DNA of 36,759 bases from CAYMTN01 sp964393335. Lineage in GTDB: Bacteria > Chloroflexota > Anaerolineae > Aggregatilineales > Aggregatilineaceae. The notes beneath the pieces were generated by a model. That model searched no databases, was not told the DNA's origin, and worked only from the letters and a program-made list of their open reading frames with translations. Below, one piece after another: positions 17,207-25,530 of the stretch. Position 1 is the stretch's first letter; every line of letters begins with the position of its first letter. The position numbers and the translations under genes are program-made. The DNA lies in assembly GCA_964393335.1 (NCBI GenBank), contig CAYMTN010000024.1, positions 1 through 36,759 of the forward strand, in the 5' to 3' direction.

Positions 17207-18439
17207 CTACGTCAGCTTGATGACCGTGTCGAACGGGTCGCGGGCCGCTTCGGGCAGCGTCAGCACCAGCGCCCCGGCGGTCGTGCGTTCCATTCTGACC
17301 GGCGCGCCGCTGGCCGCCAGCGCGGCGCTGGTGATCGATTCCGGCGCACCGGGCAGAGTCACGCAGTCGCTGAGGTACTCCAGCACGTGCACATAATGCG
17401 CATCGCCGCGCCGGGTGCTGACCGATTCACGCGTCGGCGCGATGGACCCGGCGCGCGTGCCATACACCGACTCGCCGTGCCGCGCCAGCCAGCGCCCGAC
17501 CTCGCGCAGCCGCCGGGCATGGACCGGCAGAATCTGGCCCTCAGCGGTTGGTCCCACGTTCAGCAGGAAATTCGCGCCCGCGCTGGCGCTGCGTACCAGC
17601 AGGTGAGCCAGGTACCGCGATGACTTGTGATTGTCATCCGCCGCCGTGAATCCCCAGTGATCGTTGATCGTCATGCAGACTTCGAGCGGCAGCGCGGAAA
17701 CCTCGGTCGTGTTAAATCCAACCGTATTCGTGCCGGGCAGGTCCTGCTCGAAGCCCTGCACATCTTCGCCCGGCAGCGGGTGTTCGTGGCGGTTGTTCAT
17801 CACGACCGCGTCCGGTTGCAGCGTGTGGATCATGTCGTACAGCGCGCCGTACTCAAACGATCCGCCCGCCGCAAAATACGCGTTTTCCTCGGTGATCGCG
17901 TGGCGGGGCCAGTCGCCGTCAAACCACATACACGCGATCTCGCCGTAATTGCTGCACAACTCGCGGACCTGTCCGTGCAAAAACCCAAGATAATCGGACC
18001 ATGCCAGCCCGCTTTCCTCGCGGAACCGGTAGGCGGAATGGTGCCAGTCCAGCAGCGAGCTGTAAAACCCCAGCCGGACATCGCCGCGCCGCGCGCACGC
18101 GTCCGCCAGTTCCGCCACCGGATCGCGCTTGAACGGCGAATTCGTCACCTTGTAATCGCTCAGCGCCGTGTCGTACATGCTGAATCCGTCGTGGTGGCGG
18201 CTGGTGAAGACCATGTATTTCTGCCCCGCGTCCGCCGCGATACTCACCCACTCGTCCGCGTCAAACTGCGTGGCGTTGAACCGGTGAGCCAGTTTCTCAT
18301 ACTCCGCAACGGGAATCTGCTCCAGGTGCATGATCCATTCCTGGCGGGCCAGAATCGCGTACAGCCCCCAGTGGATGAACATGCCGAACCGGTCGTCTTG
18401 AAAGCGTTTTAATCCCTGCGGCGACACCTGCTTAGCCAT
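17207..18439 (-). CDS. Alpha-L-fucosidase (GH29)
   Basis: The product has 410 residues. The ATG at 18437-18439 follows AGGG at about 9 nt and gives the expected N-terminus (FQDDRFGMFIHWGLY); the much longer open frame upstream is overlap with the preceding gene. GH29 markers: FGMFIHWG (18-25), FTSRHHDGF (78-86), and the nucleophile D174 in MWFDGDW. A C-terminal beta domain starts at about 330. There is no signal peptide, so it acts inside the cell on imported fucosylated oligosaccharides. The gene starts 11 nt after the MTA phosphorylase stop, so the pair is cotranscribed, although the pathways are unrelated. No sugar transporter is nearby. Confidence 0.93.
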   Translation of the reverse strand: MAKQVSPQGLKRFQDDRFGMFIHWGLYAILARQEWIMHLEQIPVAEYEKLAHRFNATQFDADEWVSIAADAGQKYMVFTSRHHDGFSMYDTALSDYKVTNSPFKRDPVAELADACARRGDVRLGFYSSLLDWHHSAYRFREESGLAWSDYLGFLHGQVRELCSNYGEIACMWFDGDWPRHAITEENAYFAAGGSFEYGALYDMIHTLQPDAVVMNNRHEHPLPGEDVQGFEQDLPGTNTVGFNTTEVSALPLEVCMTINDHWGFTAADDNHKSSRYLAHLLVRSASAGANFLLNVGPTAEGQILPVHARRLREVGRWLARHGESVYGTRAGSIAPTRESVSTRRGDAHYVHVLEYLSDCVTLPGAPESITSAALAASGAPVRMERTTAGALVLTLPEAARDPFDTVIKLT

Positions 18440-18450
18440 GTGCGTTTCCC

Positions 18451-19320
18451 TCATCCAAAATACTTGCCGACAATCGGCCATAAACGCTGCAACGTCTCGG
18501 TGGGGACTCTGGCGGGATTGGTGATGAAGGCGGTTTCCAGCGCGTGGTAACACGTGCAGTCGTCCACACCACCCGCCAACCGCTCGACCACGCCGATCAA
18601 AGCTTCTTGCGCCAGCCGCACGTTGGCCCGCAGCGTCTTCAGCACCATCTCGACCGACACGTCCGCCTCGGAACCATGCCACACGTCGTAGTCGGTGACG
18701 TGCGCCATCACTCCGTAACACATCTCGGCTTCCCGCGCCAAAAACGCTTCGGGTGACGTGGTCATGCCGATGATGTCGTAGCCCCAACTGCGATAGAGCG
18801 CGCTTTCGGCACGCGTGGCAAAACGCGGCCCTTCGGACGTGATGAACGTCCCACCGCGATGCACCGTGCCCCCGGCGGCTTCGACCGCCTGCGCGATGAT
18901 CGCGCTTAGCTCCGGGCAGAACGGGTCGGCTGCCGAGACGTGCGCCACCAGCCCATCACCGAAAAAGCTCCGGCCCCGGTTGTCGCGCGTCCAGTCCACC
19001 AGTTGATCCGGCACGACGACGTGCCCCGGTGCCAGCGCCTCGCGCAGCGATCCGCACGCGCTGACGCTGATCACCTGCTGCACGCCGAGTGTCTTCAGGG
19101 CAAAGATATTGGCGCGGTACGGCACCTCGGTCGGCGTCAGAACGTGCCCGCGCCCGTGCCGCGCGACGAACGCGACGCGCTGCCCGGCCAGCGTCCCGAC
19201 GCGGATCGAATCACTCGGCGGCCCAAACGGCGTGTCGATCGTATGTTCTTCGACGTCCTCCAACTCCGGCATGTCATACAGGCCGGAACCGCCAATCACC
19301 GCAATGTGTATCGCTTCCAT
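18451..19320 (-). CDS. mtnP: S-methyl-5'-thioadenosine phosphorylase
   Basis: The product has 289 residues; AAAGGAG lies 11 nt before the ATG. It belongs to the trimeric purine nucleoside phosphorylase family: IAVIGGSGLYDM (6-17), phosphate-binding RHGRGH (54-59), SACGSLREAL (87-96), SEGPRFATRAES (162-173) and GMTTSPEAFLAREAEMCY. The TDYDVWH motif with D210/D212 matches MTA phosphorylase, where the Asp pair recognises the 6-amino group of adenine; this argues against a guanine/inosine-specific enzyme. It splits MTA, a by-product of polyamine synthesis, into adenine and 5-methylthioribose-1-phosphate for methionine salvage. Length is usual. No other salvage genes are in the window. Confidence 0.93.
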   Translation of the reverse strand: MEAIHIAVIGGSGLYDMPELEDVEEHTIDTPFGPPSDSIRVGTLAGQRVAFVARHGRGHVLTPTEVPYRANIFALKTLGVQQVISVSACGSLREALAPGHVVVPDQLVDWTRDNRGRSFFGDGLVAHVSAADPFCPELSAIIAQAVEAAGGTVHRGGTFITSEGPRFATRAESALYRSWGYDIIGMTTSPEAFLAREAEMCYGVMAHVTDYDVWHGSEADVSVEMVLKTLRANVRLAQEALIGVVERLAGGVDDCTCYHALETAFITNPARVPTETLQRLWPIVGKYFG

Positions 19321-19402
19321 CGACTAAAGAATCTCCTTTGAACGGATGGCCCACCCACCATCCCAAGTGTAACGTCAAACGGACAGCACCCCAAACAAAC
19401 GA

Positions 19403-20101
19403 TCAATCGGAAACCGGCACCGGCGAGGCGACCGCGCCCGGATCGTAGGCGGCGGCGTTCGAGAGATCTTCCGTTGCGCGCAGCGTGGGCGTGACCGACG
19501 GGCTGCCTGCCGGGGTACTGGTCGCATACGAACTGGTGGGGATATACCACGTAGGATTACGAATCGAGGTAAAAATGGACGTCAGCGACAGCCCGTACAG
19601 CAGGATGCACGCCGCGATCACGATCACCCACACCCCCGACACCAGCAGGCCGATCAGGCCCATGCGGCGCGTCCGGCGCGGATCGTGGGCATTTTTGGCG
19701 TTGAGGACGGCGGCCAGCGACACCACAAAACCGACTACCGGCAGGCAGTAGCCCACTCCGCAGCACGCCCCCAACGAGATGACGCCAATCAGCAGGCCGA
19801 TCAGGCTCAGCAGGTCGTGGGAATTGCCCTTGTACAGCCCCTCCTCACCGGCAGCCTGGCCGCGTTTCCGCTTGCGGATCGCGCCGATCTGCGCGCCGAC
19901 GAGTTGATCGGCATACTGCGCCGGTTCTTCGATCTGCGCCCCCAGCACGCGCGCCTGTTCGGCATGTTCCGCACAGAGCCGCTGCCCGTCCTCCGTGTAG
20001 TACAGGCAGTACGCGCACAGCGGTTTATCGCATACCTCGCAGCGTTCCAGCGCGATACGCTCCGGGTGATTGGCGCAGTTGAGGGTTTCCCACCCGCTCA
20101 T
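19403..20101 (-). CDS. B-box-type zinc-finger membrane protein
   Basis: The product has 232 residues; AGGAG lies 5 nt before the ATG. Residues 9-46 hold a B-box-like zinc motif (C9, H12, C21, C24, C29, C32, C43, H46). A charged linker (IRKRKRGQ, 74-81) leads to a hydrophobic region with two or three membrane helices (96-133 and 147-177), resembling DUF4190-type small membrane proteins. The C-terminus is Ser/Thr/Pro/Ala-rich. The role is unknown; a zinc finger in the cytoplasm attached to the membrane suggests protein binding. It follows the CHAT protein gene by 124 bp with a terminator-like hairpin between, so cotranscription is partial at best. Confidence 0.8.
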   Translation of the reverse strand: MSGWETLNCANHPERIALERCEVCDKPLCAYCLYYTEDGQRLCAEHAEQARVLGAQIEEPAQYADQLVGAQIGAIRKRKRGQAAGEEGLYKGNSHDLLSLIGLLIGVISLGACCGVGYCLPVVGFVVSLAAVLNAKNAHDPRRTRRMGLIGLLVSGVWVIVIAACILLYGLSLTSIFTSIRNPTWYIPTSSYATSTPAGSPSVTPTLRATEDLSNAAAYDPGAVASPVPVSD

Positions 20102-20139
20102 GATCGCTCCTGTATCGGGTTCGCCGGTGCCATCCCGTC

Positions 20140-20172
20140 AAAAAGCAGCGGACGGCGCATCTTGTGCCGTCC
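20140..20172 (-). terminator. Intrinsic terminator after the CHAT gene
   Basis: On the minus strand a 9-bp stem (20164-20172 with 20150-20158, one G-U pair) and a 5-nt loop are followed after 5 nt by a run of five T (20144-20140). It lies between the CHAT gene and the B-box gene. Confidence 0.6.
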
Positions 20173-20225
20173 GTGTCACGCGCCGCAGGCCAGATCGACC
20201 AGCCGCCAAACATCACGCAGCCGGG

Positions 20226-23200
20226 TTATGTACGCGCCAGCCCGGCGACGACCTGCCCCAACGCGGCGGCGTGATCGGCCAGGCCAAGCGCGGCCAGCCG
20301 GTCTTGTGCATCGCGTGCGTGGTTGAGCGAGGACTGCAAAAAGGCCGTGTCGGCGTGCCCGGCATACCGCGCGCGTAACTGGTGAAGACGTACCAACACG
20401 CCCGCCGCCTGCCGCACCAGACCATCGTCACCCAGCACGGACGCGGAATCAAGCGCCTCGTGGAGCGCCGTCTCCGCCGCCAGCGAATCACCCTGCGCCA
20501 GTTCCAACTGGCCCAACGTGATCGCCGCGACTGTTTGATCGCGCAGATGACCCGTTTGGTCGTAGCGCGCCCGGCTGCGCCTGACCGCCGCGACGGCGTC
20601 GTCAAGCTGGCCCAGCCGCGCCTGCACGCGCCCCAGCGCCAGGCAGATCGCCGCCAACCGGCCCGCATCATCGCCCGACAGGCAGTCGGCAACGGCGTCA
20701 TTCAGGGCCAGTTCGGCGTTGCGCAGTTCGTTGGTGCTTTCGGCGTCCATATTCGCACGAGTCACGTAAACCGCGGCAAGCTGCTGGCGAATGTCCGCCG
20801 CGAGATCGCGCCGGTCGATGTAATCGGCGGTTGCCATCGCGCGGCGCAGCACGTCTTCGGCGCGGTCGATTTCGCCCACCTGCACCAGGGACACGCTCAA
20901 ATCACGCTGGCACAGCGCCGACCCTGCCGCATCGCGCGTTTCGGCATAACCCGCCAGCGCCGCCTCATAACGCCGCACGGCATCCTTGTGGTGACTCAGT
21001 TGGGCCAGCGCCTTCGCCCATTCGTGCGCCAACTGCGCCGCCAGCCGGACATCACCCCGGTCGACCTGCGACAGCAGCGCCTTCAACGCGCTGCCGAGCC
21101 ATTCACATGCCTCGTCCAACTGTCCCACGCCGACCAGATGCCGCCCGTAGGCCAGACTCGCCTGCGCGGTCGTCGCGCGATCCACGTCTTCGACGAGGCG
21201 CAGCGTCACGCGGTACAGCCATCCCGACTCGGTCTTATTGCCCGGTAGATCGCCGAGCACGTCTCCCATCGCCAGTTGCAGCCGCGCCAGGTCTGTCCCG
21301 ACGGCCAATTTCTCGCGGAAACCCTGCGCATACGCGGCGAATTCCTCGCCCAGCCCTGCCGCCTGGCAGGCCGGGGCCGCCGCGACCAATACGCGCGCCA
21401 TGACCGCCGGATTGATGGCCGAGTCCGGGCGAATCTGCCGCTGGATCAGCGCCCGCACGTTGTTCAGCCGCGCCTGGATCGCGCGATCCAGGTGCGCGGG
21501 GGAGTCGCCCGGCCACGTGCGCGCCAGGTATTCCATGATGGCGCGGTCCACCTGGTCGGACTCCCGGCCAGTCAGCGGAACCTGCGCGATCACCAGTGTC
21601 CGCACGGCGTCCGGCACGACCAGCAGCGCCCCATCGTGCTGCAACAGCCCGTGCCCCACCAGCGTTTGAATGTGTTGATCGGACCCTTCCCCGCACAGGC
21701 GGCGGGCCAGGTCTTCGCTCATCGCGTCGGGCAACCCCTGCGAGCGTACCAGCAGGTTCAGCGCGCGATCCTCCCGCAGCGAAAGCTGGCGAAGCTGCCG
21801 CCGCGCGAACAGGCCGGGCAGGTCCGGCTCGTCCGCCTGGAACGCCAGCAGGTCTTCCAGCGCGTAAGCCATGCCCTGCGCCTCGACCATCTCAATCGCC
21901 TGGGTGATCAACCAGGGCAGATTCAGCGTGCGCTCCAAAAAATCGTCGATCGTATCCACGTCGAGCACGTCGAGGTTACGTTCGACAGCCAGGCGCATCG
22001 CCAGCGTGCGTGATTCTTTGGGGGTGAAGGGCAGCACGTCGAGCGCGAGACTCTCGCCATCGCCCCGTAACAGGCCGCTGGTATCGCGGGCCGTGACCAG
22101 CACCCAGCTACTCGCGCCGGACGTCGTGCCGCCGTCGTCCGCCGCGCCGGATGCCGCCACATCGCGGATCAACGTTCCCAGCCGTTCCAGTTCCGCCCAC
22201 GAGGCCAGCGCATCGACCTGATCCAGCACCAGCAGCACGCGCCGCGTGCGCAGCGCCGCCACCAGGTCGGCCAGCGGGGTATGTCCCGGCAGGTCCAGGA
22301 CACGCGCCAGCCGTGCGGCGACTTCCTGCGCGGTCGTCATCGCGTTGCAGTGGAACCACACCACGCCATCCGCAAAACGCCAGCCAAAACGCGCCGCAAA
22401 TGCCGCCGCCAGCCAGCTTTTGCCGATCCCGGCGGGTCCATGCAGCACGTACGCCCCATGCCCGGACGTTGGAATCGCCTCCGCCAGCGTGTTGAGTTCC
22501 TCGCGCCGCCCGACAAACCCGACCGGCTGCGGTACGTCGAGCAGGCACGGCATCCCGCCCGCGATCAACGGGCGCGCCGCCCGGATGCGCCCATCCGGCA
22601 GCGGCAGCGTGACCTCGTGCACGTCCTCGTCGATCACCAGGTCGTACCGGTCGGCCTGCCCGTCGGGCCGCCGCTTCAATTCGCCCAGGGCCGCACGGTA
22701 CGCTTTGCGCACGTCCGAACCGCCGGTCAGCTCAGCGTAAAACCGCGCGGCAAACAATGACGCGTTACTTTCGGTCACGCGGCGGCGCGTGCCGATCACG
22801 GCGGCGACCGGCGTTTCATCGACCAGCATCTGCGCCATGCGGCGGCTGAAACAGCCGTCCATCATGACGACCTGCACGCGGCTGTGCTGGAACAGGTTGA
22901 CGACGTGCTCCGCTACGGCGTAGGCTTCGTGCCCGTCCTCGTCTTCGAGGTACAGCATGTCGCGCTCGCCATGACACACGAAATGCACGACGCGGTACGC
23001 GTCAAAGCGCGCCGCGTCTATACGCGCCGCAGCAGACCGGGCCGCATCCGGGCCGCCCGCGTCCGCCGCCAACGCCGCGCCCAACCAGGCCGACGTCGGC
23101 GGTTCCAGGCGGACCAGCGCCAGCCGCGTGCCGCCGTCCGCTTGCAGTTTGGTCGTGGCCGCCAGCATGCGGATCAACGAATCCCACTCGCCCGCCGGAT

Positions 23201-23390
23201 CGAGCGGGTTCAGCGGTTCTTGATCGCCGCCCAACCCGGCATACGGAGCCGCGATCACGGCCAGCACCGGCAGGTAGCGCCGCAACTGCACCAGGCCGGG
23301 GTCATCGAGCACGTCGCGCCCGCTGACGACCGTGGTGTCCCGGCGCAGCCGCACGTCAGAAAGAGGGTCAGGAGTCAGGTTAGTAGTCAT
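20226..23390 (-). CDS. CHAT protease-NTPase (STAND/NB-ARC-like)-TPR protein
   Basis: The product has 1054 residues. The ATG at 23388-23390 is preferred: a -10 box lies 8 nt upstream, no SD is present, and the open frame before it covers the promoter. Residues 30-260 form a CHAT (caspase-like) domain with the catalytic pair intact: H140 in HFVCHGE and C180 in MMDGCFS. Residues 290-480 form a P-loop NTPase with VGRREEL, Walker A GPAGIGKS (318-325), Walker B VLLVLD (385-390) and a VLVTARDT sensor. A helical/winged-helix region follows, and from about 700 to the end TPR-like helical repeats. The plan is that of a sensor-switch-effector: repeats sense, the NTPase oligomerises, and the protease acts. 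A role in defence or programmed death is plausible by analogy only. Confidence 0.9.
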   Translation of the reverse strand: MTTNLTPDPLSDVRLRRDTTVVSGRDVLDDPGLVQLRRYLPVLAVIAAPYAGLGGDQEPLNPLDPAGEWDSLIRMLAATTKLQADGGTRLALVRLEPPTSAWLGAALAADAGGPDAARSAAARIDAARFDAYRVVHFVCHGERDMLYLEDEDGHEAYAVAEHVVNLFQHSRVQVVMMDGCFSRRMAQMLVDETPVAAVIGTRRRVTESNASLFAARFYAELTGGSDVRKAYRAALGELKRRPDGQADRYDLVIDEDVHEVTLPLPDGRIRAARPLIAGGMPCLLDVPQPVGFVGRREELNTLAEAIPTSGHGAYVLHGPAGIGKSWLAAAFAARFGWRFADGVVWFHCNAMTTAQEVAARLARVLDLPGHTPLADLVAALRTRRVLLVLDQVDALASWAELERLGTLIRDVAASGAADDGGTTSGASSWVLVTARDTSGLLRGDGESLALDVLPFTPKESRTLAMRLAVERNLDVLDVDTIDDFLERTLNLPWLITQAIEMVEAQGMAYALEDLLAFQADEPDLPGLFARRQLRQLSLREDRALNLLVRSQGLPDAMSEDLARRLCGEGSDQHIQTLVGHGLLQHDGALLVVPDAVRTLVIAQVPLTGRESDQVDRAIMEYLARTWPGDSPAHLDRAIQARLNNVRALIQRQIRPDSAINPAVMARVLVAAAPACQAAGLGEEFAAYAQGFREKLAVGTDLARLQLAMGDVLGDLPGNKTESGWLYRVTLRLVEDVDRATTAQASLAYGRHLVGVGQLDEACEWLGSALKALLSQVDRGDVRLAAQLAHEWAKALAQLSHHKDAVRRYEAALAGYAETRDAAGSALCQRDLSVSLVQVGEIDRAEDVLRRAMATADYIDRRDLAADIRQQLAAVYVTRANMDAESTNELRNAELALNDAVADCLSGDDAGRLAAICLALGRVQARLGQLDDAVAAVRRSRARYDQTGHLRDQTVAAITLGQLELAQGDSLAAETALHEALDSASVLGDDGLVRQAAGVLVRLHQLRARYAGHADTAFLQSSLNHARDAQDRLAALGLADHAAALGQVVAGLART

Positions 23391-23398
23391 AAAAATGC

Positions 23399-23458
23399 AG
23401 TATAGTCCAAACCCAAAAAACGCGAAAACCGGCAACCGGCGCGGAAAACCCAAAAAAC
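23399..23458 (-). promoter_or_regulatory. CHAT promoter with two 13-bp direct repeats
   Basis: On the minus strand TATACT (23404-23399) ends 8 nt before the ATG. The 13-mer GTTTTTTGGGTTT occurs twice, at 23421-23409 (within the -35/-10 spacer) and 23458-23446, with starts 37 bp apart. Between them lies CCGGTTGCCGG. The layout suggests an operator. Confidence 0.6.
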
Positions 23459-23505
23459 AAGGCGCATGGCCCTGCCACACGCCCTGCTATCATACGCCCG
23501 GATCG

Positions 23506-24297
23506 CTACAGCGAGGCTTTGATCGACCCGCCATCGACCGGCACCATCGCGCCGTGCACGTAACTCGCCGCCGGTGAGCACAAAAACACCGCCACGTTAG
23601 CGAATTCTTCCGGCTCGCCCATGCGCCCCAGCGGCGTGCTGGCCGCCTGTTTGGCGATGGCGTCCTCCACCGGGATGCCCTGCATGGTGGCACGGTCTTG
23701 CATCAACTGGGTGACGCGTTCGGTGCGCGTCCAGCCGGGCAGAATGCTGTTCACGCGGATGCCTTCCGCCCCCAGTTCCTGCGCCAGCGACTTGGTCAGG
23801 CCGATCACGCCCATGCGCAGGCTGTTGGACAGGATCAGGTTGTCAATCGGCTGTTTGACTGATACCGAGGTCACGGTCAGGATCGCGGCGCGATCGCTGC
23901 GCCGCAGATGCGGCAGCGCGGCGCGAATCAGGTGTACGGTGCTCATGAAGGACAGCTCAAACGCTGCTTCCCACGCTTCCGGCGAGGTGCTGTCGAACGT
24001 GCCGGGCGGCGGCCCGCCCGCGTTCGTGACCAGCACGTCCAGCCCACCCAGGCCGGACGCCGCCTGCGCGATGATCTGGTAGATCGCGTCTACGTCGGTC
24101 ACGTCACCCGGCAGCGCCAATACGTCGCGCCCGGATTCGCGGCTGATCGCGCGCGCGGTCTCTTCCAGCCGGGCCGCGTGCCGCCCATTGATCGCCACGT
24201 TCGCCCCTTCCAGGCTGAAGCGGCGCGCCGTCGCCGCGCCCAGGCCGCTGCTGCTGGCCGCTACTATCACGCGTGCACCCTGCAATCCGAGGTCCAT
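23506..24297 (-). CDS. SDR-family protein with non-canonical active site
   Basis: The product has 263 residues. It has the Rossmann fold of a short-chain dehydrogenase: VIVAASSSGLG (10-20, in place of TGxxxGxG), GDVTD, VTNAGG, the Ser of the catalytic triad (S144), and the C-terminal VPVDGG. Thirteen residues after S144, where YxxxK is expected, it reads S157-N-S-L-R161, so both Tyr and Lys are replaced. This matches the subgroup annotated as 3-oxoacyl-ACP-reductase-like SDRs with an imperfect NAD motif and tetrad. Oxidoreductase activity is therefore uncertain. The ATG overlaps the stop of the GNAT gene (TAATG), so the two are translationally coupled. Confidence 0.9.
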   Translation of the reverse strand: MDLGLQGARVIVAASSSGLGAATARRFSLEGANVAINGRHAARLEETARAISRESGRDVLALPGDVTDVDAIYQIIAQAASGLGGLDVLVTNAGGPPPGTFDSTSPEAWEAAFELSFMSTVHLIRAALPHLRRSDRAAILTVTSVSVKQPIDNLILSNSLRMGVIGLTKSLAQELGAEGIRVNSILPGWTRTERVTQLMQDRATMQGIPVEDAIAKQAASTPLGRMGEPEEFANVAVFLCSPAASYVHGAMVPVDGGSIKASL

Positions 24298-24767
24298 TAC
24301 GCCTGCTCCTTCACCCGATACTCAAAAATCGTCCGGTCCTGCCCGTCGCCGTAGTAGTTAGCACCCGTGCCGACCGGCGTGAAGCCCAGCCTGTGATACA
24401 GGCGCTGGGCGGTGCTGTTCTCCGCCTCCGCCGTGATCATGATGCAGCCCACACCGGCAGCGCGTAACTGCTCGATGCCTTTTGCCAGCAGGCGCTGGCC
24501 GATGCCCTGTCGCCGGTAATGAGCCAGCACCGCCAGGTTCAGAATCCAGCCAAGGCTGCCGCCCGCTGCGACCGCGCAGCACACGTGTCCGACGACACGA
24601 CCGTCGTCTTCGGCAACCCACAGCAGCGACGAGGCCAGATCGTACAACTGCCGGAAGAAGATCGTCCGGTAACCCGCGCTGGCATACACGCTGTCTTCGA
24701 CGGCAGCGACCTGCGCCAGATCACCCGGCGAAAAAGGCCGGAGCACGATTTCACCGTCTGCATTCAT
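24297..24767 (-). CDS. GNAT-family N-acetyltransferase
   Basis: The product has 156 residues. It has the GNAT fold with the acetyl-CoA-binding signature YRRQGIGQRLL (84-94), a preceding WILNLAVLAHY strand, and the late NSTAQRLYHRLGF segment common in RimI-like enzymes. The acceptor (protein N-terminus, amine or small molecule) cannot be inferred. Upstream the SD is weak (GAAGGGA about 12 nt from the ATG). It is the first gene of a two-gene unit with the SDR protein. Confidence 0.88.
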   Translation of the reverse strand: MNADGEIVLRPFSPGDLAQVAAVEDSVYASAGYRTIFFRQLYDLASSLLWVAEDDGRVVGHVCCAVAAGGSLGWILNLAVLAHYRRQGIGQRLLAKGIEQLRAAGVGCIMITAEAENSTAQRLYHRLGFTPVGTGANYYGDGQDRTIFEYRVKEQA

Positions 24768-24836
24768 GATAGGTCACGTCCCTTCACGATCTATCCCGCC
24801 AGAAACTGATTCTGCCGGGGCCTCTGCATACCATTA

Positions 24837-24950
24837 TTGGAGACATCCATCTGCGTTGGCATGGTTTAATCGTAGGGGCGCAGCAAGCAGCGCCCTGGGC
24901 GCAATTGAACCGTTCGTTCGTCAGAAGCGCCCCTGTTTGCGCTTTCCGTC
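24837..24950 (+). repeat. MITE-like dispersed repeat, copy A
   Basis: It shares GGCATGGTTTnnTCGTAGGGGCG and GCCCTGGGCGCA-n-T-n-GAACCG with copy C. The left end TTGGAGA and the right end TTTCCG loosely mirror each other. Internal GGGGCGC (24875-24881) pairs with GCGCCCC (24927-24933). It lies in the 265-bp spacer 24768-25032, in which I see no gene. Confidence 0.65.
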
Positions 24951-25032
24951 GTCTGGCCACACGGGAGGTTATGGCGGCGAAGTCAGCGGCACGGCTCCTG
25001 TGGCGGAACGGAAAATTCACCTGGGCGGGGTG

Positions 25033-25530
25033 CTACTCCAGCTCGATCTTGAGCTGCACGCGCCCGATCCCGATCACGTCACCCGACGATAATACCACCG
25101 GCTCGTTGACCGGCAAGCCGTTCAAACGCGTGCCGTTGCTGCTATTACGATCCTCCAACCACCACTGGCCGCCGCGCCGCGTGACCAGGGCGTGTTCCTG
25201 GCTGCAAAACGTATCGTTGAGCACGATTGTATTGGTCGGGGCACGGCCCAGGCTGGTCAGCGGCAGCAGCGGAAAACTCGCGCCGGGGACGCTCGCCGGG
25301 TCGAGCGTATCGCCCGCTTCAACCGCCGGGTCCGCGCCATCGCCCGCCGCCGCGCTCTCCGGCCCGGCCTGGATCACGACCAGCCGCCCGCGCCGCCGCT
25401 GTTCCTCGCCCGCCGTGCTCGACGCCAGCCGGTAATCGCGCCACAGCACCATGAACACCGCGCCCACAAATCCCAACAGCAGCAGGCTGGTGATCGCCCG
25501 CAAGACCAGCAGCACGACATCCACACTCAC
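25033..25530 (-). CDS. FhaB-like membrane-anchored FHA protein
   Basis: The product has 165 residues from a GTG start (25528-25530) with GAGGAG 5 nt upstream; the start overlaps the stop of the preceding FHA gene (GTGA). One N-terminal membrane helix (about 5-29) is followed by a basic stretch and a Gly/Ala-rich linker. The C-terminal FHA domain (about 88-163) has all phosphothreonine-binding residues: G95-R96, S110-x2-H113 and N132-G-T. FHA domains bind pThr in kinase targets. In Actinobacteria the gene of this form (FhaB/FipA) lies with rodA, pbpA and pknA/pknB and links phosphorylation to wall growth. No kinase or phosphatase gene is in this window. Confidence 0.92.
   Translation of the reverse strand: MSVDVVLLVLRAITSLLLLGFVGAVFMVLWRDYRLASSTAGEEQRRRGRLVVIQAGPESAAAGDGADPAVEAGDTLDPASVPGASFPLLPLTSLGRAPTNTIVLNDTFCSQEHALVTRRGGQWWLEDRNSSNGTRLNGLPVNEPVVLSSGDVIGIGRVQLKIELE

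Noticed and set aside
24768..25092. Plus-strand frame of 108 codons in the GNAT-FhaB spacer
   Set aside because: It runs through dispersed repeat copy A and into the FhaB gene on the other strand, with no ribosome site or conserved character.
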